DNA of 64,000 bases from Crocinitomicaceae bacterium (GCA_017983465.1 JAGOBK010000005.1:62001-126000); one strand, 5' to 3'. Shown: positions 44,468 to 56,241, counted from the first letter of the stretch. The notes: generated from the sequence alone by a model not told the origin. Translations and numbers: made by a program.

Positions 44468-45758
44468 CACCTCAATTTCAACAATCAAGTACAAATTAAC
44501 CGCGATGAGCTTTTTACAGTTCTTCGTCTGGGGAGCTTGGTTAACGACAATCGGAACCTATTGTACCGTTGGAAAAGGATGGACATTCGGACAATTCGGA
44601 GCAATCTTTTCGACCTTAGCTCTTTCTTCAATCCTCATGCCTTCCATTATCGGGATCATTGCGGATAAATGGATGCGAGCTGAACGACTGTACGGCTTGT
44701 TGCACATTTGTTACGGTAGCATTTTATTGCTCATCCCAAACCTGTCCTTCGTTCAAGAAAACGTTCCCTTCTTTTCGCATATGCCCGAATACGACGTTTT
44801 GTATTGGGTGATTTTTGCTGGAATGATTTGCTACATGCCAACCATTTCTTTGTCAAACTCCGTTTCTTACCGCATTCTAAACATGTTCAACGGTAATATT
44901 GTCAAGGATTTTCCATCCATTCGCGTTTGGGGAACTGTCGGCTTCATCGCTGCTATGTGGACGACAAATTTGACGGGAAGCAAGGATAATTCCATGCAGT
45001 TTGTGATTGCAGGAGTAAGTGCCATTCTACTTGGACTCTACGCTTTTACATTACCGGCATGTTCGCCTGAAGGAAAAAGTACCGAGAAAAAATCATTGGT
45101 TTCCATGCTCGGACTAGACGCTTTTCGTTTATTTGGTTCGTACAAAATGGCCTTGTTTTTCGTGTTTTCCATGTTGCTTGGCGCTGCATTGCAATTATCG
45201 AACATGTATGGTGATGCCTTTTTAAGTGGCTTCCCTACAGGATCAGTGGTAGAGAAATATTCAACCATCATCTACTCCATTTCACAGTTTTCGGAAACAG
45301 CCTTCATTTTAACGATTCCATTCTTCTTGAAGAAATTCGGAATGAAAAATGTGATGTTATTCGCTTTGTTCGCTTGGGTTTTACGTTACGGATTCTTTGC
45401 CTTCGGAATGGTGCCAATGGGCAGTGCGTTCATCGTGTTATCGTGCATCGTCTACGGAATGGCTTTTGACTTCTTCTTGATTTCGGGATCCATGTACATC
45501 GAAACAACGACCGATTCACGCATGCGTTCCAGTGCACAAGGATTGTTCATCATGATGACGAATGGATTCGGCGCTTACTTTGGAACCATGATCAGTAGTT
45601 GGGTAATTGATCGCTACTTTACATTTTCAGACGGGACCATTAACTGGCATTTCACTTGGATCACCTTTGCTGGATACTGCTTAGTCGTAGCGGTATTGTT
45701 CGCGGTATTGTTCAAACATGAACACCGTCCAGAGGAGATTAACTCCCCGACTCACTAA
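44445..45758 (+). CDS. MFS transporter of the nucleoside:H+ symporter (NupG) type
   Basis: The protein of about 437 residues has twelve predicted membrane helices. The N-terminal part MSFLQFFVWGAWLTTIGTY and the Asp/Arg-containing loop ADKWMRAERL, with GSMYIETTTDSRMRSSAQG later, are typical of the nucleoside H+ symporter/NupG group in Bacteroidota. The start could be ATG 44445 or, as a shorter form, the ATG at 44505. It is tail-to-tail with the response regulator, overlapping by 4 bases. Confidence 0.85.
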   Translation: MKSNDAINTSISTIKYKLTAMSFLQFFVWGAWLTTIGTYCTVGKGWTFGQFGAIFSTLALSSILMPSIIGIIADKWMRAERLYGLLHICYGSILLLIPNLSFVQENVPFFSHMPEYDVLYWVIFAGMICYMPTISLSNSVSYRILNMFNGNIVKDFPSIRVWGTVGFIAAMWTTNLTGSKDNSMQFVIAGVSAILLGLYAFTLPACSPEGKSTEKKSLVSMLGLDAFRLFGSYKMALFFVFSMLLGAALQLSNMYGDAFLSGFPTGSVVEKYSTIIYSISQFSETAFILTIPFFLKKFGMKNVMLFALFAWVLRYGFFAFGMVPMGSAFIVLSCIVYGMAFDFFLISGSMYIETTTDSRMRSSAQGLFIMMTNGFGAYFGTMISSWVIDRYFTFSDGTINWHFTWITFAGYCLVVAVLFAVLFKHEHRPEEINSPTH

Positions 45759-46438
45759 GAAACAAACTTGTATCCAACCCCTCGAATGGAAAAGAAATGT
45801 TGTGGTGTCTTTGGATCCGCTTCGAATAATTTTCTAAAAACAAGAATATAATTATCGATGGTGCGTGTCGTTGGAAACTGATCTGTTCCCCAAACTCGGT
45901 CCAAAATCTCATTTCTGGAGATTACCTTACCTTCTTTCTCGTGAAACAATGTCAATAATTCCATTTCACGCTTCGAAAATTGATGAATGGAGAGTCCAGC
46001 CTCGTTTTGAACGTTAAATGTGCTAAAATCAATGCGGAATCCACCAATTTTCATGTAACTCTGTGCTTCTGCACTCACGAGTCCTTGCGTGTGGATCTGA
46101 ACTTTTAGCAAGAACTCTTCAAGGTCAAACGGTTTCGCCAGGTAATCATTCGCTCCCAGTTTCAGTCCTGCAACTCGATCGGCAGTCGTTCCCTTCGCGG
46201 ATAAAAACAAAATAGGAGTTGCAGCATGTTTACGTACTTCGCGGCAAATGTCGAATCCATTCACATGTGGCAACATGACATCCAAGATGATCAGGTCAAA
46301 ATGAAAAGGTTTTGACAAAACATCCAAGGCTTTTTGTCCGTCAGTAAAACAATGAACATGGTAGCCCTCCATCTCCAAATTGAGGGAAATAAGTTCAACT
46401 AAACTTTGTTCATCTTCGACCAAACAAACACGCAGCAT
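45755..46438 (-). CDS. OmpR-family response regulator, no adjacent kinase
   Basis: The 227-residue protein has a receiver domain with the acidic pocket (EDE near the start), phospho-acceptor Asp in LIILDVMLPHVNGF, the Thr/Ser and Lys in LSAKG and YLAKPFD, and a C-terminal winged helix (FSKREMELLTLFHEKEG, SRNEILDRVWG, TRTIDNYILVFRKLFE, FFSIRGVGYKFV) of the OmpR type. No histidine kinase is adjacent in this window, so its partner is encoded elsewhere. It is divergent from the secreted protease at 46500. Confidence 0.93.
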   Translation of the reverse strand: MLRVCLVEDEQSLVELISLNLEMEGYHVHCFTDGQKALDVLSKPFHFDLIILDVMLPHVNGFDICREVRKHAATPILFLSAKGTTADRVAGLKLGANDYLAKPFDLEEFLLKVQIHTQGLVSAEAQSYMKIGGFRIDFSTFNVQNEAGLSIHQFSKREMELLTLFHEKEGKVISRNEILDRVWGTDQFPTTRTIDNYILVFRKLFEADPKTPQHFFSIRGVGYKFVS

Positions 46439-46441
46439 ACC

Positions 46442-46471
46442 TTTGAAAATTAAGAAAAAGTTCTATTTTTG
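46442..46471 (+). promoter_or_regulatory. Promoter of the secreted Lys-C-like protease gene
   Basis: TTTG at 46442-46445 and TATTTTTG at 46464-46471 are 18 bases apart, a complete -33/-7 pair of the Bacteroidota type, 28 bases upstream of the ATG. Confidence 0.65.
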
Positions 46472-46499
46472 AGGTGAAATTACAACAAACTATCAAACC

Positions 46500-48920
46500 A
46501 TGAAAAAATTAGTACTATCCTCGTTGGTGTTGGTGTTAATGGTGAGCGCGAATTTATTCGGTCAATCCTACATGTCAGCCATCAATAAATTTGAATTCTC
46601 TAAGAACATTCCTGTTCGAAGCGTTGAGGCACCAGACCGTGCACAATTAGCAGAAGAAGATGCACTTAGAGATCGACAAGGCTTACTTTACCGCATCGGC
46701 GTGGCGCGCTTAACAAATGTCAATACCGCAAACAGTGGTATTTGGTCAACTTTATCAAACGGAGACCGCCAATGGCAATTAATCGTACATGCTCCAGGTG
46801 CAGAAGCGATTAGTTTCTTGTTTGAAACATTTAAAATCTACGGTGGAACAACCTTGCGCATTCAGAACATGAAAGGACAAGATGTTCACGCTATCATGAC
46901 CGCTGCGGATGTGCAAGAACATTTTCGTCAAAATGCTGCCTTGTGTTTCGGAGATAAATTGGTCTTGACCTTAACAGAACCAAAATACACGACGCCTTCT
47001 GAGATTGACATGGACCGCATCATGTATAATTACCGTTCAACTGGGAATCCAAGTGCTCAAAAAATCAATGAGTCAGATCCATGTGAAGTAAATGTAAACT
47101 GTACACCCGTTGGTGATCCTTGGCAGGACGAAAAACGCGGTGTGGCTCGTTTATACGTTGTGGAAGGCGCACAAGCTGGATGGTGCTCAGGAACCTTGAT
47201 TAATAATACTGCTGCAGACTGTAAACCATACTTTTTAACAGCACTTCATTGTGGTGTGAATTCAACAACTGCAAACATGACTCAATGGAAATTCTATTTT
47301 GGGTACGAAGCGCCAACGTGTACAAATCCAACTACGGGTGGATCACTTGCAAGTCATTTCATCACAGGATGTCTACGAATTGCTGATTCAGGCGACGGTG
47401 GCGGAAACTCTGGTTCGGACTTTCTACTTGTTAAAATGGGAACAGCAAGCAACGAAGCGAATGTTATTACACAATTAAAATCTACGGCTTTCAATGCATA
47501 TTGGAATGGATGGAACGCTAACACAGCTGCAACTACTGGTGGAGCAAGTATTCATCATCCAGCTGGAGACATCAAGAAAATCTCCACTTTTACTGGAAAT
47601 ACAGTGAGCACACAGTGGGGAACAGCTTCTGGCTCACACTGGCGAGTAACTTGGACATCCAATACGAATGGATACGGTGTAACAGAAGGTGGTTCATCAG
47701 GATCTCCATTGTTTAACAGCTCACAAGGATACGTAATCGGAACATTGACTGGTGGTGGATCCTTCTGTACATCACAAACCGCTCCTGATCAATACGGAAA
47801 AATAGCTTTTCACTGGACAAACAACGGAACGACAACGAATCGTCAGTTGAAACCTTGGTTGGATCCAACAAACTCTGGATTGTTAGTACTTGCTGGATCA
47901 AGTGATCCTTGTTCGGTGGTTGTTCCAACAGCTCCAATCGCCAATTTCGCAGCAAATCAAACCAATGTAACACCAGCAACAACGGTTCAATTTACGGATT
48001 TGACTACTGGCGTTCCTACATCTTGGGCATGGACAATTGCACCAGCAACTGGATGGGCGTACGCTGCAGGAACAAATGCGACAAGCCAAAATCCACAAAT
48101 TACATTCAACACCGTTGGACAATACACCATTACCTTGACAGCAACAAATGCACAAGGTTCGGATAGTGAAATCAAAAACAACTACATCGTTGTTGCCGCT
48201 TCAACTGGTCCATGTACAGGTTCTTCTGCGACATGTGATGAGTTCATCAACAATGTAAACTTGAACACCATCAACAATACTTCAACATGTTCAACAGGAG
48301 GTTACGCAAATTACACGACGACAACCACAACATTGGCGAAGGGAACGCAATACAGTTTGACTGTTATCCCAGGAACTCCTGGTCAAACAAATTCAGCTTA
48401 CAACGATGATGAAATTGCCGCTTGGATTGACTTCAACAATAACAATAGCTTCAATGATCCAGGAGAGCAAGTGGGATATGTACTTGTTGCCGCGGGATGG
48501 TCTAATGTGTTCAACTTTACCGTGCCAACATCAGCTACGCTTGGAAACGTTCGTATGCGTGTTCGTATTTCGTATTCCCCAGATGGCGCAATTGATCCAT
48601 GTGGACAAAGTACTTATGGAGAAGTAGAAGACTACACAATCAATATTACCGCTTCAAGTGGACTTACGGAAAATCCATTAGATGCTATTTCTGTGTACCC
48701 GAATCCAACAGAAAATGAATTATTCGTGGACATGAAAAATATTGACGCAGATGTATCGCGCATTGAAATCCTTGATCTTAGTGGAAAAGTACTTCACATT
48801 GCTTCCGCAAATCAAGGTTCTATTTTGAAAATGAACACAAGCAACCTTGCACAAGGCATGTACCAAATCAGAATCATTTCTGATGAGTACGCGGTAACAA
48901 AACGCTTCGTGAAAAAATAA
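46500..48920 (+). CDS. Lys-C-like secreted serine protease with PKD, GEVED and T9SS sorting domains
   Basis: The 806-residue protein has a signal peptide (to about residue 22, LFGQS), a propeptide, then a chymotrypsin-fold domain resembling lysyl endopeptidase: GWCSGTLINN, His250 in TALHCG, Asp307 in GSDFLL and Ser400 in EGGSSGSPLF. Cys pairs and the QLKPWLDPTNSG ending also recall the Lys-C group. A PKD-like domain (about 480-565) and a GEVED-type domain (about 570-710, ending YGEVEDYTI) follow. The last ~80 residues (VYPNPTENELFVD, YQIRIISDEYAVTKRFVKK) are a type A T9SS sorting signal. Specificity for Lys is an inference. It ends at a strong terminator. Confidence 0.93.
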   Translation: MKKLVLSSLVLVLMVSANLFGQSYMSAINKFEFSKNIPVRSVEAPDRAQLAEEDALRDRQGLLYRIGVARLTNVNTANSGIWSTLSNGDRQWQLIVHAPGAEAISFLFETFKIYGGTTLRIQNMKGQDVHAIMTAADVQEHFRQNAALCFGDKLVLTLTEPKYTTPSEIDMDRIMYNYRSTGNPSAQKINESDPCEVNVNCTPVGDPWQDEKRGVARLYVVEGAQAGWCSGTLINNTAADCKPYFLTALHCGVNSTTANMTQWKFYFGYEAPTCTNPTTGGSLASHFITGCLRIADSGDGGGNSGSDFLLVKMGTASNEANVITQLKSTAFNAYWNGWNANTAATTGGASIHHPAGDIKKISTFTGNTVSTQWGTASGSHWRVTWTSNTNGYGVTEGGSSGSPLFNSSQGYVIGTLTGGGSFCTSQTAPDQYGKIAFHWTNNGTTTNRQLKPWLDPTNSGLLVLAGSSDPCSVVVPTAPIANFAANQTNVTPATTVQFTDLTTGVPTSWAWTIAPATGWAYAAGTNATSQNPQITFNTVGQYTITLTATNAQGSDSEIKNNYIVVAASTGPCTGSSATCDEFINNVNLNTINNTSTCSTGGYANYTTTTTTLAKGTQYSLTVIPGTPGQTNSAYNDDEIAAWIDFNNNNSFNDPGEQVGYVLVAAGWSNVFNFTVPTSATLGNVRMRVRISYSPDGAIDPCGQSTYGEVEDYTINITASSGLTENPLDAISVYPNPTENELFVDMKNIDADVSRIEILDLSGKVLHIASANQGSILKMNTSNLAQGMYQIRIISDEYAVTKRFVKK

Positions 48921-48940
48921 GAACTAAACTCATTCTTGAA

Positions 48941-48968
48941 AAAGGCTCCACTTGGAGCCTTTTTTTTG
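48941..48968 (+). terminator. Rho-independent terminator after the protease gene
   Basis: AAAAGGCTCC-ACTT-GGAGCCTTTT makes a perfect 10-base stem (including A/T ends) with a run of T, 20 bases after the stop. Confidence 0.92.
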
Positions 48969-49251
48969 TCCATGAACTTTTAAAGCTATGTGAAATGCAT
49001 CGGTTTCTTTTTTATTCCGCACTATTTTTGCGTAGTTAGGTATTCAAGTAAAGCGAACTCATCACCATTTGAGTTAAAGCATATACGTTTCCAAATCTAA
49101 CACGAAGGCTTAAAACCCAATTAGATGAAGGGATGACACGTCTTTCTCCCTCATGTAATCATCAAATAACACAGCGATTTCGAATAAAAAACGGACAAGC
49201 AAAACGACTTAATCTTGCCTTAACATTTCCTTCATTTTAAGCACAAATACC
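48969..49251. other. Intergenic region between terminator and sucA promoter
   Basis: About 280 bases after the terminator with no gene, tRNA or clear element recognised. It is moderately AT-rich and has no word repeats. It probably acts as spacer and leader upstream of the sucA promoter. Confidence 0.6.
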
Positions 49252-49259
49252 TAACTTTG
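49252..49259 (+). promoter_or_regulatory. -7 promoter box of sucAB
   Basis: TAACTTTG matches TAnnTTTG, 25 bases before the sucA ATG at 49285. A good -33 was not seen. Confidence 0.5.
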
Positions 49260-49284
49260 CCGTGTAAAAAAAGGATTGAAGCGA

Positions 49285-51996
49285 ATGGATAAGATTTCAT
49301 ATGTGGGAAATGCCGATGTCAATGCCATCGACTACCTGTACGAACAATATCGTCAGAACCCAGAGAATGTAGATATTAGTTGGAGTAAATTCTTCGAAGG
49401 ATTTGAATTTGCCCAAACGAATTTTGAGGAGAAAGGCGTCATACCTGAAAATTATGTCAAAGAATTCAAGGTATTAAACCTCATCAATGGATACCGAACA
49501 CGTGGACACCTTTTCACGAAAACGAATCCAGTTCGCGAACGCAGACAATATGCACCAACATTAGAGATTAGCAATTTCGGATTAAGCGAAGCTGACTTAA
49601 ATGAAGTTTTTCAAGCCGGTGAAGAAATCGGTATTGGCGCAGCTAAGTTGAGTGACATCATTGCTCACCTGGAATTAACGTATTGTCAGTCCATCGGAAT
49701 CGAATACATCTACATGCGTGATCCAGACCGCATCGATTGGTTCCGAAATAAAATTGAATTAAATAATCGTCCGTCTTTTGATAAGAACCGAAAGATTCAA
49801 ATCTTTAAGAAGCTCAATGAAGCATCTGGATTCGAAGCATTTTTAGGTAAAAAATTCGTCGGACAAAAACGATTTTCGATTGAAGGTGGTGAAGCCTTAA
49901 TTCCTGCCTTAGACACACTTGTTCAAAAAGGTTCAAGCTTAGGGGTTGAGTATTTCGTCATGGGAATGGCTCACCGCGGACGCTTAAATACCTTGACAAA
50001 TATTTTTGAGAAACGTCCACGTGACATCTTCTCCGAATTCGAAGGAAAACAATTCGACTTTGAAGGATATTTTGATGGAGATGTGAAATACCACCAAGGA
50101 TTTACATCCCACGTGAAAATGAATGGCGACAAAGAAATTGGGCTCACTTTAGCACCGAATCCATCTCACCTGGAAGCAGTAAATACCGTTGTGGAAGGAA
50201 TCTCTCGTGCGAAAATCGATCAAGTATTTCACGACGAAAGCAAAGTATGTCCGGTGTTAATCCACGGAGATGCTGCAGTTGCCGGACAAGGAATCGTTTA
50301 CGAAACGATACAAATGGCGCAATTGGATGGATACCGCGCAGGTGGTACTATTCACATCGTAGTCAATAATCAAGTTGGATTCACCACAAACTATTTAGAT
50401 GCACGTTCATCTACGTACTGTACCGATGTAGCGAAAACAACGTTGTGTCCTGTCTTCCATGTAAACGGAGACGACATCGAAGCGGTTGTTCAAACAATCG
50501 AAATCGCTATGGAATACAGACAACAATTCCACCGCGATATTTTTATTGACTTGCTTTGCTACCGTAAATACGGACACAACGAAGGTGACGAACCAAAATT
50601 CACGCAACCGAAGTTGTACAATATCATTGCAAAACACCCGAATCCGAAGGATATTTATTTGGAGCAACTTGAAAGAGAAGCAATTTTATCCAAGGATGAC
50701 GCGAAGAAAATTGAAGAAGAATACCAACAATTCTTGGAAGATGAATTTACAGCCTCTCGCAAGAATGAAAAAGCCTTGGTATATGACTTCTTGAGTTTAA
50801 CGTGGGATAAATACCGTCACGGAACTCAAAAGGACTTCGATGCTTCACCGAAAACAGGATTAGATAAAAAGAAATTAATGGAACTTGGCATTAAATTGTC
50901 CACGCTTCCTGAAGGAAAAAAATACTTCCGAAAAATCGCCAAAATCTTTGAAGATCGTTTGAATGCATTCAAAGACGATAAATTGGATTGGGGATCTGCC
51001 GAGATGCTTGCATATGCAACTTTATTAACGGAAGGACACCCTGTTCGTATTTCCGGACAAGATGTAGAACGCGGAACATTCTCCCACCGTCACGCTGTCG
51101 TAAAAACAGAAGATACGGAAGAAGAAGTAGAAACATTGAACTTGTTATCAGATAAACAAGCAAGCTTCTCCATCTACAACTCATTATTATCGGAATACGG
51201 CGTTCTTGGATTTGAATACGGTTACTCATTGGCGACACCAAACTCTTTAACTATTTGGGAAGCACAATTTGGAGACTTCTTCAACGGAGCGCAAATCATG
51301 ATCGACCAATTCATTTCTGCCGGAGAAGACAAATGGGCAACGCAAAGTGGTCTTGTGATGTTACTTCCTCACGGTTATGAAGGTCAAGGTGCAGAACACT
51401 CGTCTGGTAGAATGGAACGTTTCTTACAGCAATGTGCAGATTTAAATATGCAAATCGTCAACACATCCACGCCTGCAAACCATTTCCATTTGTTGAGAAG
51501 ACAAATGAAAAGGGATTTCAGAAAACCGTTGGTTGTTTTCTCCCCTAAAATGTTACTTCGTTATCCTGCGGCTACATCAAGTTTAGCAGAATTAGCAAGC
51601 GGGTCCTTCCAAGAGGTATTGGACGATCCAACAGCAAATGCAAAAACGGTTGATACCGTTGTCCTTTGTAGCGGTAAATTCTACTATGAAATGAAAGTGA
51701 AAGCGGAAGAAATCGGAGTGAAAAACATGGCATTTGTTCGTGTGGAGCAACTTTATCCACTTCCTCAAATTCAAATTGATGCCATTTTGGCAAAATACAA
51801 AGCGAAAAATATCCTTTGGGCACAAGAAGAACCAGCGAATATGGGAGCATGGACACACATCGCGATGAGCATGCGTCACCTTCCAATTCAAGGAATTTGT
51901 CGTTCCGCTTCTGCTGCTTCTGCCGAAGGATCAAAAAAATTACACGAAATTAGATTGGCGAAGTTGTTCAGCGACATCTTTGCTTTTGCAAAATAA
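49285..51996 (+). CDS. sucA: 2-oxoglutarate dehydrogenase E1 component
   Basis: SucA is the thiamine-diphosphate-dependent first subunit of the 2-oxoglutarate dehydrogenase complex in the TCA cycle. The protein of 903 residues has the N-terminal [28 protein letters not shown], the TPP-binding [14 protein letters not shown] and QVGFTT motifs, EGCxHSSGR-like [17 protein letters not shown] and the C-terminal [14 protein letters not shown] 49285 is preferred to TTG 49276 because an AAGGA site lies about 10 bases upstream and family N-termini begin near [10 protein letters not shown]. sucB follows after 22 bases. Confidence 0.95.
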   Translation: MDKISYVGNADVNAIDYLYEQYRQNPENVDISWSKFFEGFEFAQTNFEEKGVIPENYVKEFKVLNLINGYRTRGHLFTKTNPVRERRQYAPTLEISNFGLSEADLNEVFQAGEEIGIGAAKLSDIIAHLELTYCQSIGIEYIYMRDPDRIDWFRNKIELNNRPSFDKNRKIQIFKKLNEASGFEAFLGKKFVGQKRFSIEGGEALIPALDTLVQKGSSLGVEYFVMGMAHRGRLNTLTNIFEKRPRDIFSEFEGKQFDFEGYFDGDVKYHQGFTSHVKMNGDKEIGLTLAPNPSHLEAVNTVVEGISRAKIDQVFHDESKVCPVLIHGDAAVAGQGIVYETIQMAQLDGYRAGGTIHIVVNNQVGFTTNYLDARSSTYCTDVAKTTLCPVFHVNGDDIEAVVQTIEIAMEYRQQFHRDIFIDLLCYRKYGHNEGDEPKFTQPKLYNIIAKHPNPKDIYLEQLEREAILSKDDAKKIEEEYQQFLEDEFTASRKNEKALVYDFLSLTWDKYRHGTQKDFDASPKTGLDKKKLMELGIKLSTLPEGKKYFRKIAKIFEDRLNAFKDDKLDWGSAEMLAYATLLTEGHPVRISGQDVERGTFSHRHAVVKTEDTEEEVETLNLLSDKQASFSIYNSLLSEYGVLGFEYGYSLATPNSLTIWEAQFGDFFNGAQIMIDQFISAGEDKWATQSGLVMLLPHGYEGQGAEHSSGRMERFLQQCADLNMQIVNTSTPANHFHLLRRQMKRDFRKPLVVFSPKMLLRYPAATSSLAELASGSFQEVLDDPTANAKTVDTVVLCSGKFYYEMKVKAEEIGVKNMAFVRVEQLYPLPQIQIDAILAKYKAKNILWAQEEPANMGAWTHIAMSMRHLPIQGICRSASAASAEGSKKLHEIRLAKLFSDIFAFAK

Positions 51997-52018
51997 TACG
52001 AGTTTAAAAAAGGAAATT

Positions 52019-53284
52019 ATGGCTATGCTAGAAATGAAAGTCCCTAGTCCGGGCGAATCAATATCCGAAGTAGAAATCGCAACTTGGTTGGTTGCTGACG
52101 GTGACTATGTTGAAAAAGATCAAGCAATTGCTGAGGTTGATTCTGACAAAGCAACACTCGAACTTCCAGCAGAAGAAAGCGGAATCATCACGCTAAAAGC
52201 AGCGGAAGGTGATGTGGTAAAAGTTGGTCAAGTAGTGTGTTTAATTGATACATCTGCAGCGAAACCAGCAGGAAGCACAACTGTAGCAGCAGCAAAACCA
52301 GCGGAAGCAACTCCAGCAGCAGCTCCGGCAAAAGAAGAGAAAGTAGCAGCAGCTCCGAATCCAGATCCAATTAAATCGGATTCTTACGCAGCTGGTTCAG
52401 CTTCACCTGCAGCATCAAAATTGATGAAAGAGAACAATGTTTCTGCGAATCAAGTAAAAGCAAGCGGTAAAGATGGACGCATCACGAAACAAGATGTGAT
52501 TGAAGCAATGTCTGCTGGATTCTCCACAGATGCAGCGAAAGTTTGGGGCGGATCTCGCAACCAAAGCCGTGAAAAAATGTCGATGTTGCGTCGTAAAATC
52601 GCAGAGCGCCTTGTTGCTGTGAAAAACGAAACAGCGATGTTGACAACATTCAACGAAGTGGACATGAAACCAATCATGGATCTACGTGCGAAATACAAAG
52701 ATGCCTTTTCTAAACACCACGAAGTGAACTTAGGATTTATGTCCTTCTTCACAAAAGCGGTGACGGAAGCCTTGAATTTATATCCATCTGTTAACGGACA
52801 AATCAGTGGAAACGAAATGATTTTCCACGATTACGCTGACATCGGCATCGCCGTTTCTTCTCCAAAAGGACTCATGGTTCCGGTTGTTCGCAACGCAGAG
52901 CAAATGTCCTTGGCGGAAATCGAACGTGAGATCAAACGATTAGCGATCAAAGCAAGAGATGGAAAAATTACACCAGAAGACATGACTGGCGGGACATTTA
53001 CCATCACCAATGGCGGGGTTTTTGGTTCGATGTTATCCACACCAATCATCAATCCACCTCAATCTGCGATCCTTGGAATGCACAACGTTGTAGAACGTCC
53101 AGTTGCGATTAACGGGAAAGTGGAAATTCGTCCAATCATGTATGTAGCTTTGTCCTATGACCACCGCATCATCGATGGAAAAGAATCCGTTGGATTCCTA
53201 GTGAAAGTAAAAGAAATGCTAGAGCACCCAGAAAGAATGATCTTTGGATCGAAAGACCCATTAGAAGTTCTTCTCGGACTATAA
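52019..53284 (+). CDS. sucB: Dihydrolipoyllysine succinyltransferase (E2 of 2-oxoglutarate dehydrogenase)
   Basis: SucB carries the acyl group on lipoyl-lysine and passes it to CoA. The 421 residues comprise a lipoyl domain with the modified Lys in [13 protein letters not shown], an Ala/Pro-rich linker, a peripheral-subunit-binding segment ([21 protein letters not shown], shown as parts), and the catalytic domain with the terminal [14 protein letters not shown] (His and Asp active site). ATG 52019 has AAGGA nearby and gives the normal N-terminus [10 protein letters not shown] nearby. It follows sucA in one operon and ends at a strong terminator. Confidence 0.95.
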   Translation: MAMLEMKVPSPGESISEVEIATWLVADGDYVEKDQAIAEVDSDKATLELPAEESGIITLKAAEGDVVKVGQVVCLIDTSAAKPAGSTTVAAAKPAEATPAAAPAKEEKVAAAPNPDPIKSDSYAAGSASPAASKLMKENNVSANQVKASGKDGRITKQDVIEAMSAGFSTDAAKVWGGSRNQSREKMSMLRRKIAERLVAVKNETAMLTTFNEVDMKPIMDLRAKYKDAFSKHHEVNLGFMSFFTKAVTEALNLYPSVNGQISGNEMIFHDYADIGIAVSSPKGLMVPVVRNAEQMSLAEIEREIKRLAIKARDGKITPEDMTGGTFTITNGGVFGSMLSTPIINPPQSAILGMHNVVERPVAINGKVEIRPIMYVALSYDHRIIDGKESVGFLVKVKEMLEHPERMIFGSKDPLEVLLGL

Positions 53285-53300
53285 GTCAAAACACCTAATG

Positions 53301-53349
53301 AAATCCTCGTAAGCGATTGAACAAACAATCACTTGCGAGGATTTTTTGT
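53301..53349 (+). terminator. Rho-independent terminator after sucB
   Basis: AAATCCTCG-t-AAGCGATTG pairs with CAATCACTT-GCGAGGATTT around an AACAAA loop, followed by a run of T. It lies 16 bases past the sucB stop. Confidence 0.92.
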
Positions 53350-53372
53350 TTTCCCTATTCGGCTCGTTTTCG

Positions 53373-53380
53373 TATATTTG
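53373..53380 (+). promoter_or_regulatory. -7 promoter box of the maeB-ruvA-sprA operon
   Basis: TATATTTG matches TAnnTTTG, 18 bases before the maeB ATG; a TTTG at 53345-53348 could be the -33 element at a longer spacing. Confidence 0.55.
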
Positions 53381-53398
53381 TTTCCCTAAAATAATGGA

Positions 53399-55669
53399 AT
53401 GTCGAAAATCAGAAAACAAGATGCCTTGGATTACCATTCTTCCGGGAAACCCGGGAAGATTGAAGTAGTACCAACAAAACCTTATGCATCTCAACGTGAT
53501 TTATCACTCGCCTACTCTCCAGGTGTTGCAGAACCATGTCTAAAAATCGCCGAGAACAAGGCAGATGTCTATAAATATACCAGCAAAGGAAACTTAGTGG
53601 CGGTAATCACCAACGGAACAGCAGTTCTTGGTTTAGGTGATATTGGTCCAGAAGCGTCCAAACCGGTGATGGAAGGAAAAGGATTACTTTTCAAGATTTT
53701 TGCCGATATCGATGTTTTTGATATCGAAATTGACGCAAAAGATCCAGAACTTTTTATTCAAACAGTGAAAGCGATTGCGCCAACATTTGGTGGAATAAAC
53801 CTAGAAGATATCAAAGCTCCAGAAGCTTTCGAAATCGAAAGAAGACTGAAGGAAGAGTTGGATATTCCGATTATGCACGATGACCAACACGGAACAGCCA
53901 TCATCAGTTCAGCTGCCCTTTTAAATGCATTGGAATTAGCCAAAAAGAAAATTTCCAAAGTGAAAATCGTTGTTTCCGGAGCCGGAGCAGCAGCGATTTC
54001 TTGCGCGCGCTTATACCATTCCTTAGGTGTTCAATTAGAAAACCTCTACTTGTACGATTCCAAAGGATTGATCTACAAAGGAAGAACGGACTTGGATGAA
54101 ATGAAAGCGTATTACGCGAATCATCCGAAGGATATTCCATTCGATCAAGCATTTAAAAATGCCGATGTGTTTTTAGGATTGTCAAAAGCTGGACTCGTTT
54201 CCAAAGACATGATTGCGAGCATGGCGAAAGATCCAATCGTATTTGCTTTAGCGAATCCTGAACCAGAAATCTCTTACAAAGAAGCAACCTCCGTTCGTAA
54301 GGATATCATCATGGCAACTGGACGCTCAGACCATCCTAATCAAGTGAATAATGTATTGGGATTCCCGTACATTTTCCGTGGTGCCTTGGATGTTCGTGCG
54401 AAAAGCATCAACGAAGAAATGAAATTAGCAGCCGTTAAAGCGATTGCATCTCTTGCGAAGGAAACCATTCCGGAGGAAGTAATCGAAGCATACGGTGGGA
54501 AAAATATTTCCTTTGGACGTGAGCAAATCATTCCAAAACCATTAGATCCACGTTTGATTTACTACGTGGCACCTGCTGTGGCTCGTGCTGCTATGGAATC
54601 AGGTGTGGCTCAATTCCCTATTCAAAATTGGGAGGACTACGAAAATCAACTGAAAAGTCGCTTAGGCTTAGACAATAAACTCGTGCGTAATATCACGACA
54701 AAAGCACAAGGAAATCCGAAAACCGTTGTCTTCCCTGAAGGTGACAACATTAAAATCCTTAAAGCGGCGCAACAAGCGTACGAAGACGGAGTTGCTTTCC
54801 CGATTTTACTTGGACGCAAACAAAAGATTCTCGATTTGATGAACGAATATGGCATCGAAATGCCAGAGGTTCAAATCATCGACTGTAAGTCCGATGAGGA
54901 AGAAAAACGAAGAATCGCCTACGGTTCAGTGTTCTTCGAAAAACGCAAACGCAAAGGAATGACGGAATTTGAGTCTATTTCCTTGATGCGCGAACGAAAT
55001 TACTTTGGTGCCATGATGGTCGACCAAGGTGATGCCGATGCAATGATTACAGGAATTACACGCAGCTACCGCTCGTCTGTTCGTCCAGCAATTCGAACGA
55101 TTGGAATGCAAAAAGATGTGAACGTTGTTTCTGGAATGTACATTCTAAACACCAAAAGAGGACCACTTTTCTTGGCTGATACAACCGTGAACTTGAATCC
55201 AACCGCTGAGCAAATTGCCGAAATTACCGTGCATGCAGCTAAAATGATTCGTCGTTTGAAAATGACACCGCGAATCGCATTATTGAGCTATTCGAATTTC
55301 GGATCTTCTCCTGGACCTGACCCAGAAAAAATGGCAAGGGCAGCAGAGATCTTGCACGAAACTCATCCAAATTTGATTGTTGATGGGGAAATGCAAGCAA
55401 ACTTTGCCTTGAACGGCGAATTAATGAACGAGAAATTCCCTTTCTCAACACTAGCGAATAAAGAAGTGAACACCTTGATTTTCCCGAATCTTTCTTCTGG
55501 AAATATTGCTTACAAGTTGTTGCAACAAATGAACGAAGTTGATGCGATTGGCCCGATCTTAATCGGACTCAGAAAATCTGTTCACGTCCTTCAATTAGGT
55601 GCTTCTGTTAGAGAAATTAACAACATGATTAAAATTGCGGTGATTGACGCACAAAACAACGAGAAATGA
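53399..55669 (+). CDS. maeB: NADP-dependent malic enzyme with phosphotransacetylase-like domain
   Basis: The 756-residue protein joins a malic enzyme (residues 1 to about 420: [17 protein letters not shown], the metal-binding [20 protein letters not shown] and [14 protein letters not shown]ossmann motif) to a phosphotransacetylase-like C-terminal half (about 430-756: [49 protein letters not shown]). It converts malate to pyruvate, making NADPH; the C-terminal domain is generally regulatory, binding acetyl-CoA. It is followed directly by ruvA with a 4-base overlap. Confidence 0.94.
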   Translation: MSKIRKQDALDYHSSGKPGKIEVVPTKPYASQRDLSLAYSPGVAEPCLKIAENKADVYKYTSKGNLVAVITNGTAVLGLGDIGPEASKPVMEGKGLLFKIFADIDVFDIEIDAKDPELFIQTVKAIAPTFGGINLEDIKAPEAFEIERRLKEELDIPIMHDDQHGTAIISSAALLNALELAKKKISKVKIVVSGAGAAAISCARLYHSLGVQLENLYLYDSKGLIYKGRTDLDEMKAYYANHPKDIPFDQAFKNADVFLGLSKAGLVSKDMIASMAKDPIVFALANPEPEISYKEATSVRKDIIMATGRSDHPNQVNNVLGFPYIFRGALDVRAKSINEEMKLAAVKAIASLAKETIPEEVIEAYGGKNISFGREQIIPKPLDPRLIYYVAPAVARAAMESGVAQFPIQNWEDYENQLKSRLGLDNKLVRNITTKAQGNPKTVVFPEGDNIKILKAAQQAYEDGVAFPILLGRKQKILDLMNEYGIEMPEVQIIDCKSDEEEKRRIAYGSVFFEKRKRKGMTEFESISLMRERNYFGAMMVDQGDADAMITGITRSYRSSVRPAIRTIGMQKDVNVVSGMYILNTKRGPLFLADTTVNLNPTAEQIAEITVHAAKMIRRLKMTPRIALLSYSNFGSSPGPDPEKMARAAEILHETHPNLIVDGEMQANFALNGELMNEKFPFSTLANKEVNTLIFPNLSSGNIAYKLLQQMNEVDAIGPILIGLRKSVHVLQLGASVREINNMIKIAVIDAQNNEK

Positions 55670-56241
55670 TCGGCAGACTGAACGGGCGCTTAATTGAGAA
55701 AAATCCAACAGACCTACTCATTGAATGTGGTGGTGTTGGGTATGAGGTGAAAATTTCACTCAATACTTTTTCTCAACTAGGAAGCGACGAAGCAGTGCAA
55801 GTTTTCACGAAGTTAATCGTTCGTGAAGATGCTCATATTCTCTATGGATTTGCGAATAAAGAAGAACGAGAAATGTTTAATCACTTGGTGAGTGTTTCGG
55901 GAATTGGACCGAATACAGCCATGATTATGCTTTCTTCCCTCGTGCCAGATGAAATTGCACAAGCAATTTTGACCGAGGACGTTGCTACTATTCAGAAAAT
56001 CAAAGGAATCGGAACAAAAACCGCTCAACGAGTGATCATCGATTTGAAAAGTAAAGTATCCAAAATGGAACTTTCTGCAGAAAATATTTTCACTTCAAAC
56101 AATAGAAATCGTTTTGATGCGTTAAATGCATTGGTATCTCTCGGATTTGATAAGAAATCCGCTGAAAAAGTATTGGATAAAATCGATACAGGTAACCAAA
56201 GCGTGGAAGAACTCATTAAAGACGCATTAAGGAATTTATAA
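55666..56241 (+). CDS. ruvA: Holliday junction branch migration protein RuvA
   Basis: RuvA binds four-way junctions and loads the RuvB motor. The 191 residues have the OB domain ([23 protein letters not shown] region), the helix-hairpin-helix repeats GIGPNTAMIMLS and IKGIGTKTAQRVIIDLK, and the C-terminal domain LVSLGFDKKSAEKVLDK that contacts RuvB. Length is normal. It is sandwiched between maeB (4-base overlap) and sprA (11-base gap), an arrangement I recall from other Flavobacteriales. Confidence 0.95.
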   Translation: MIGRLNGRLIEKNPTDLLIECGGVGYEVKISLNTFSQLGSDEAVQVFTKLIVREDAHILYGFANKEEREMFNHLVSVSGIGPNTAMIMLSSLVPDEIAQAILTEDVATIQKIKGIGTKTAQRVIIDLKSKVSKMELSAENIFTSNNRNRFDALNALVSLGFDKKSAEKVLDKIDTGNQSVEELIKDALRNL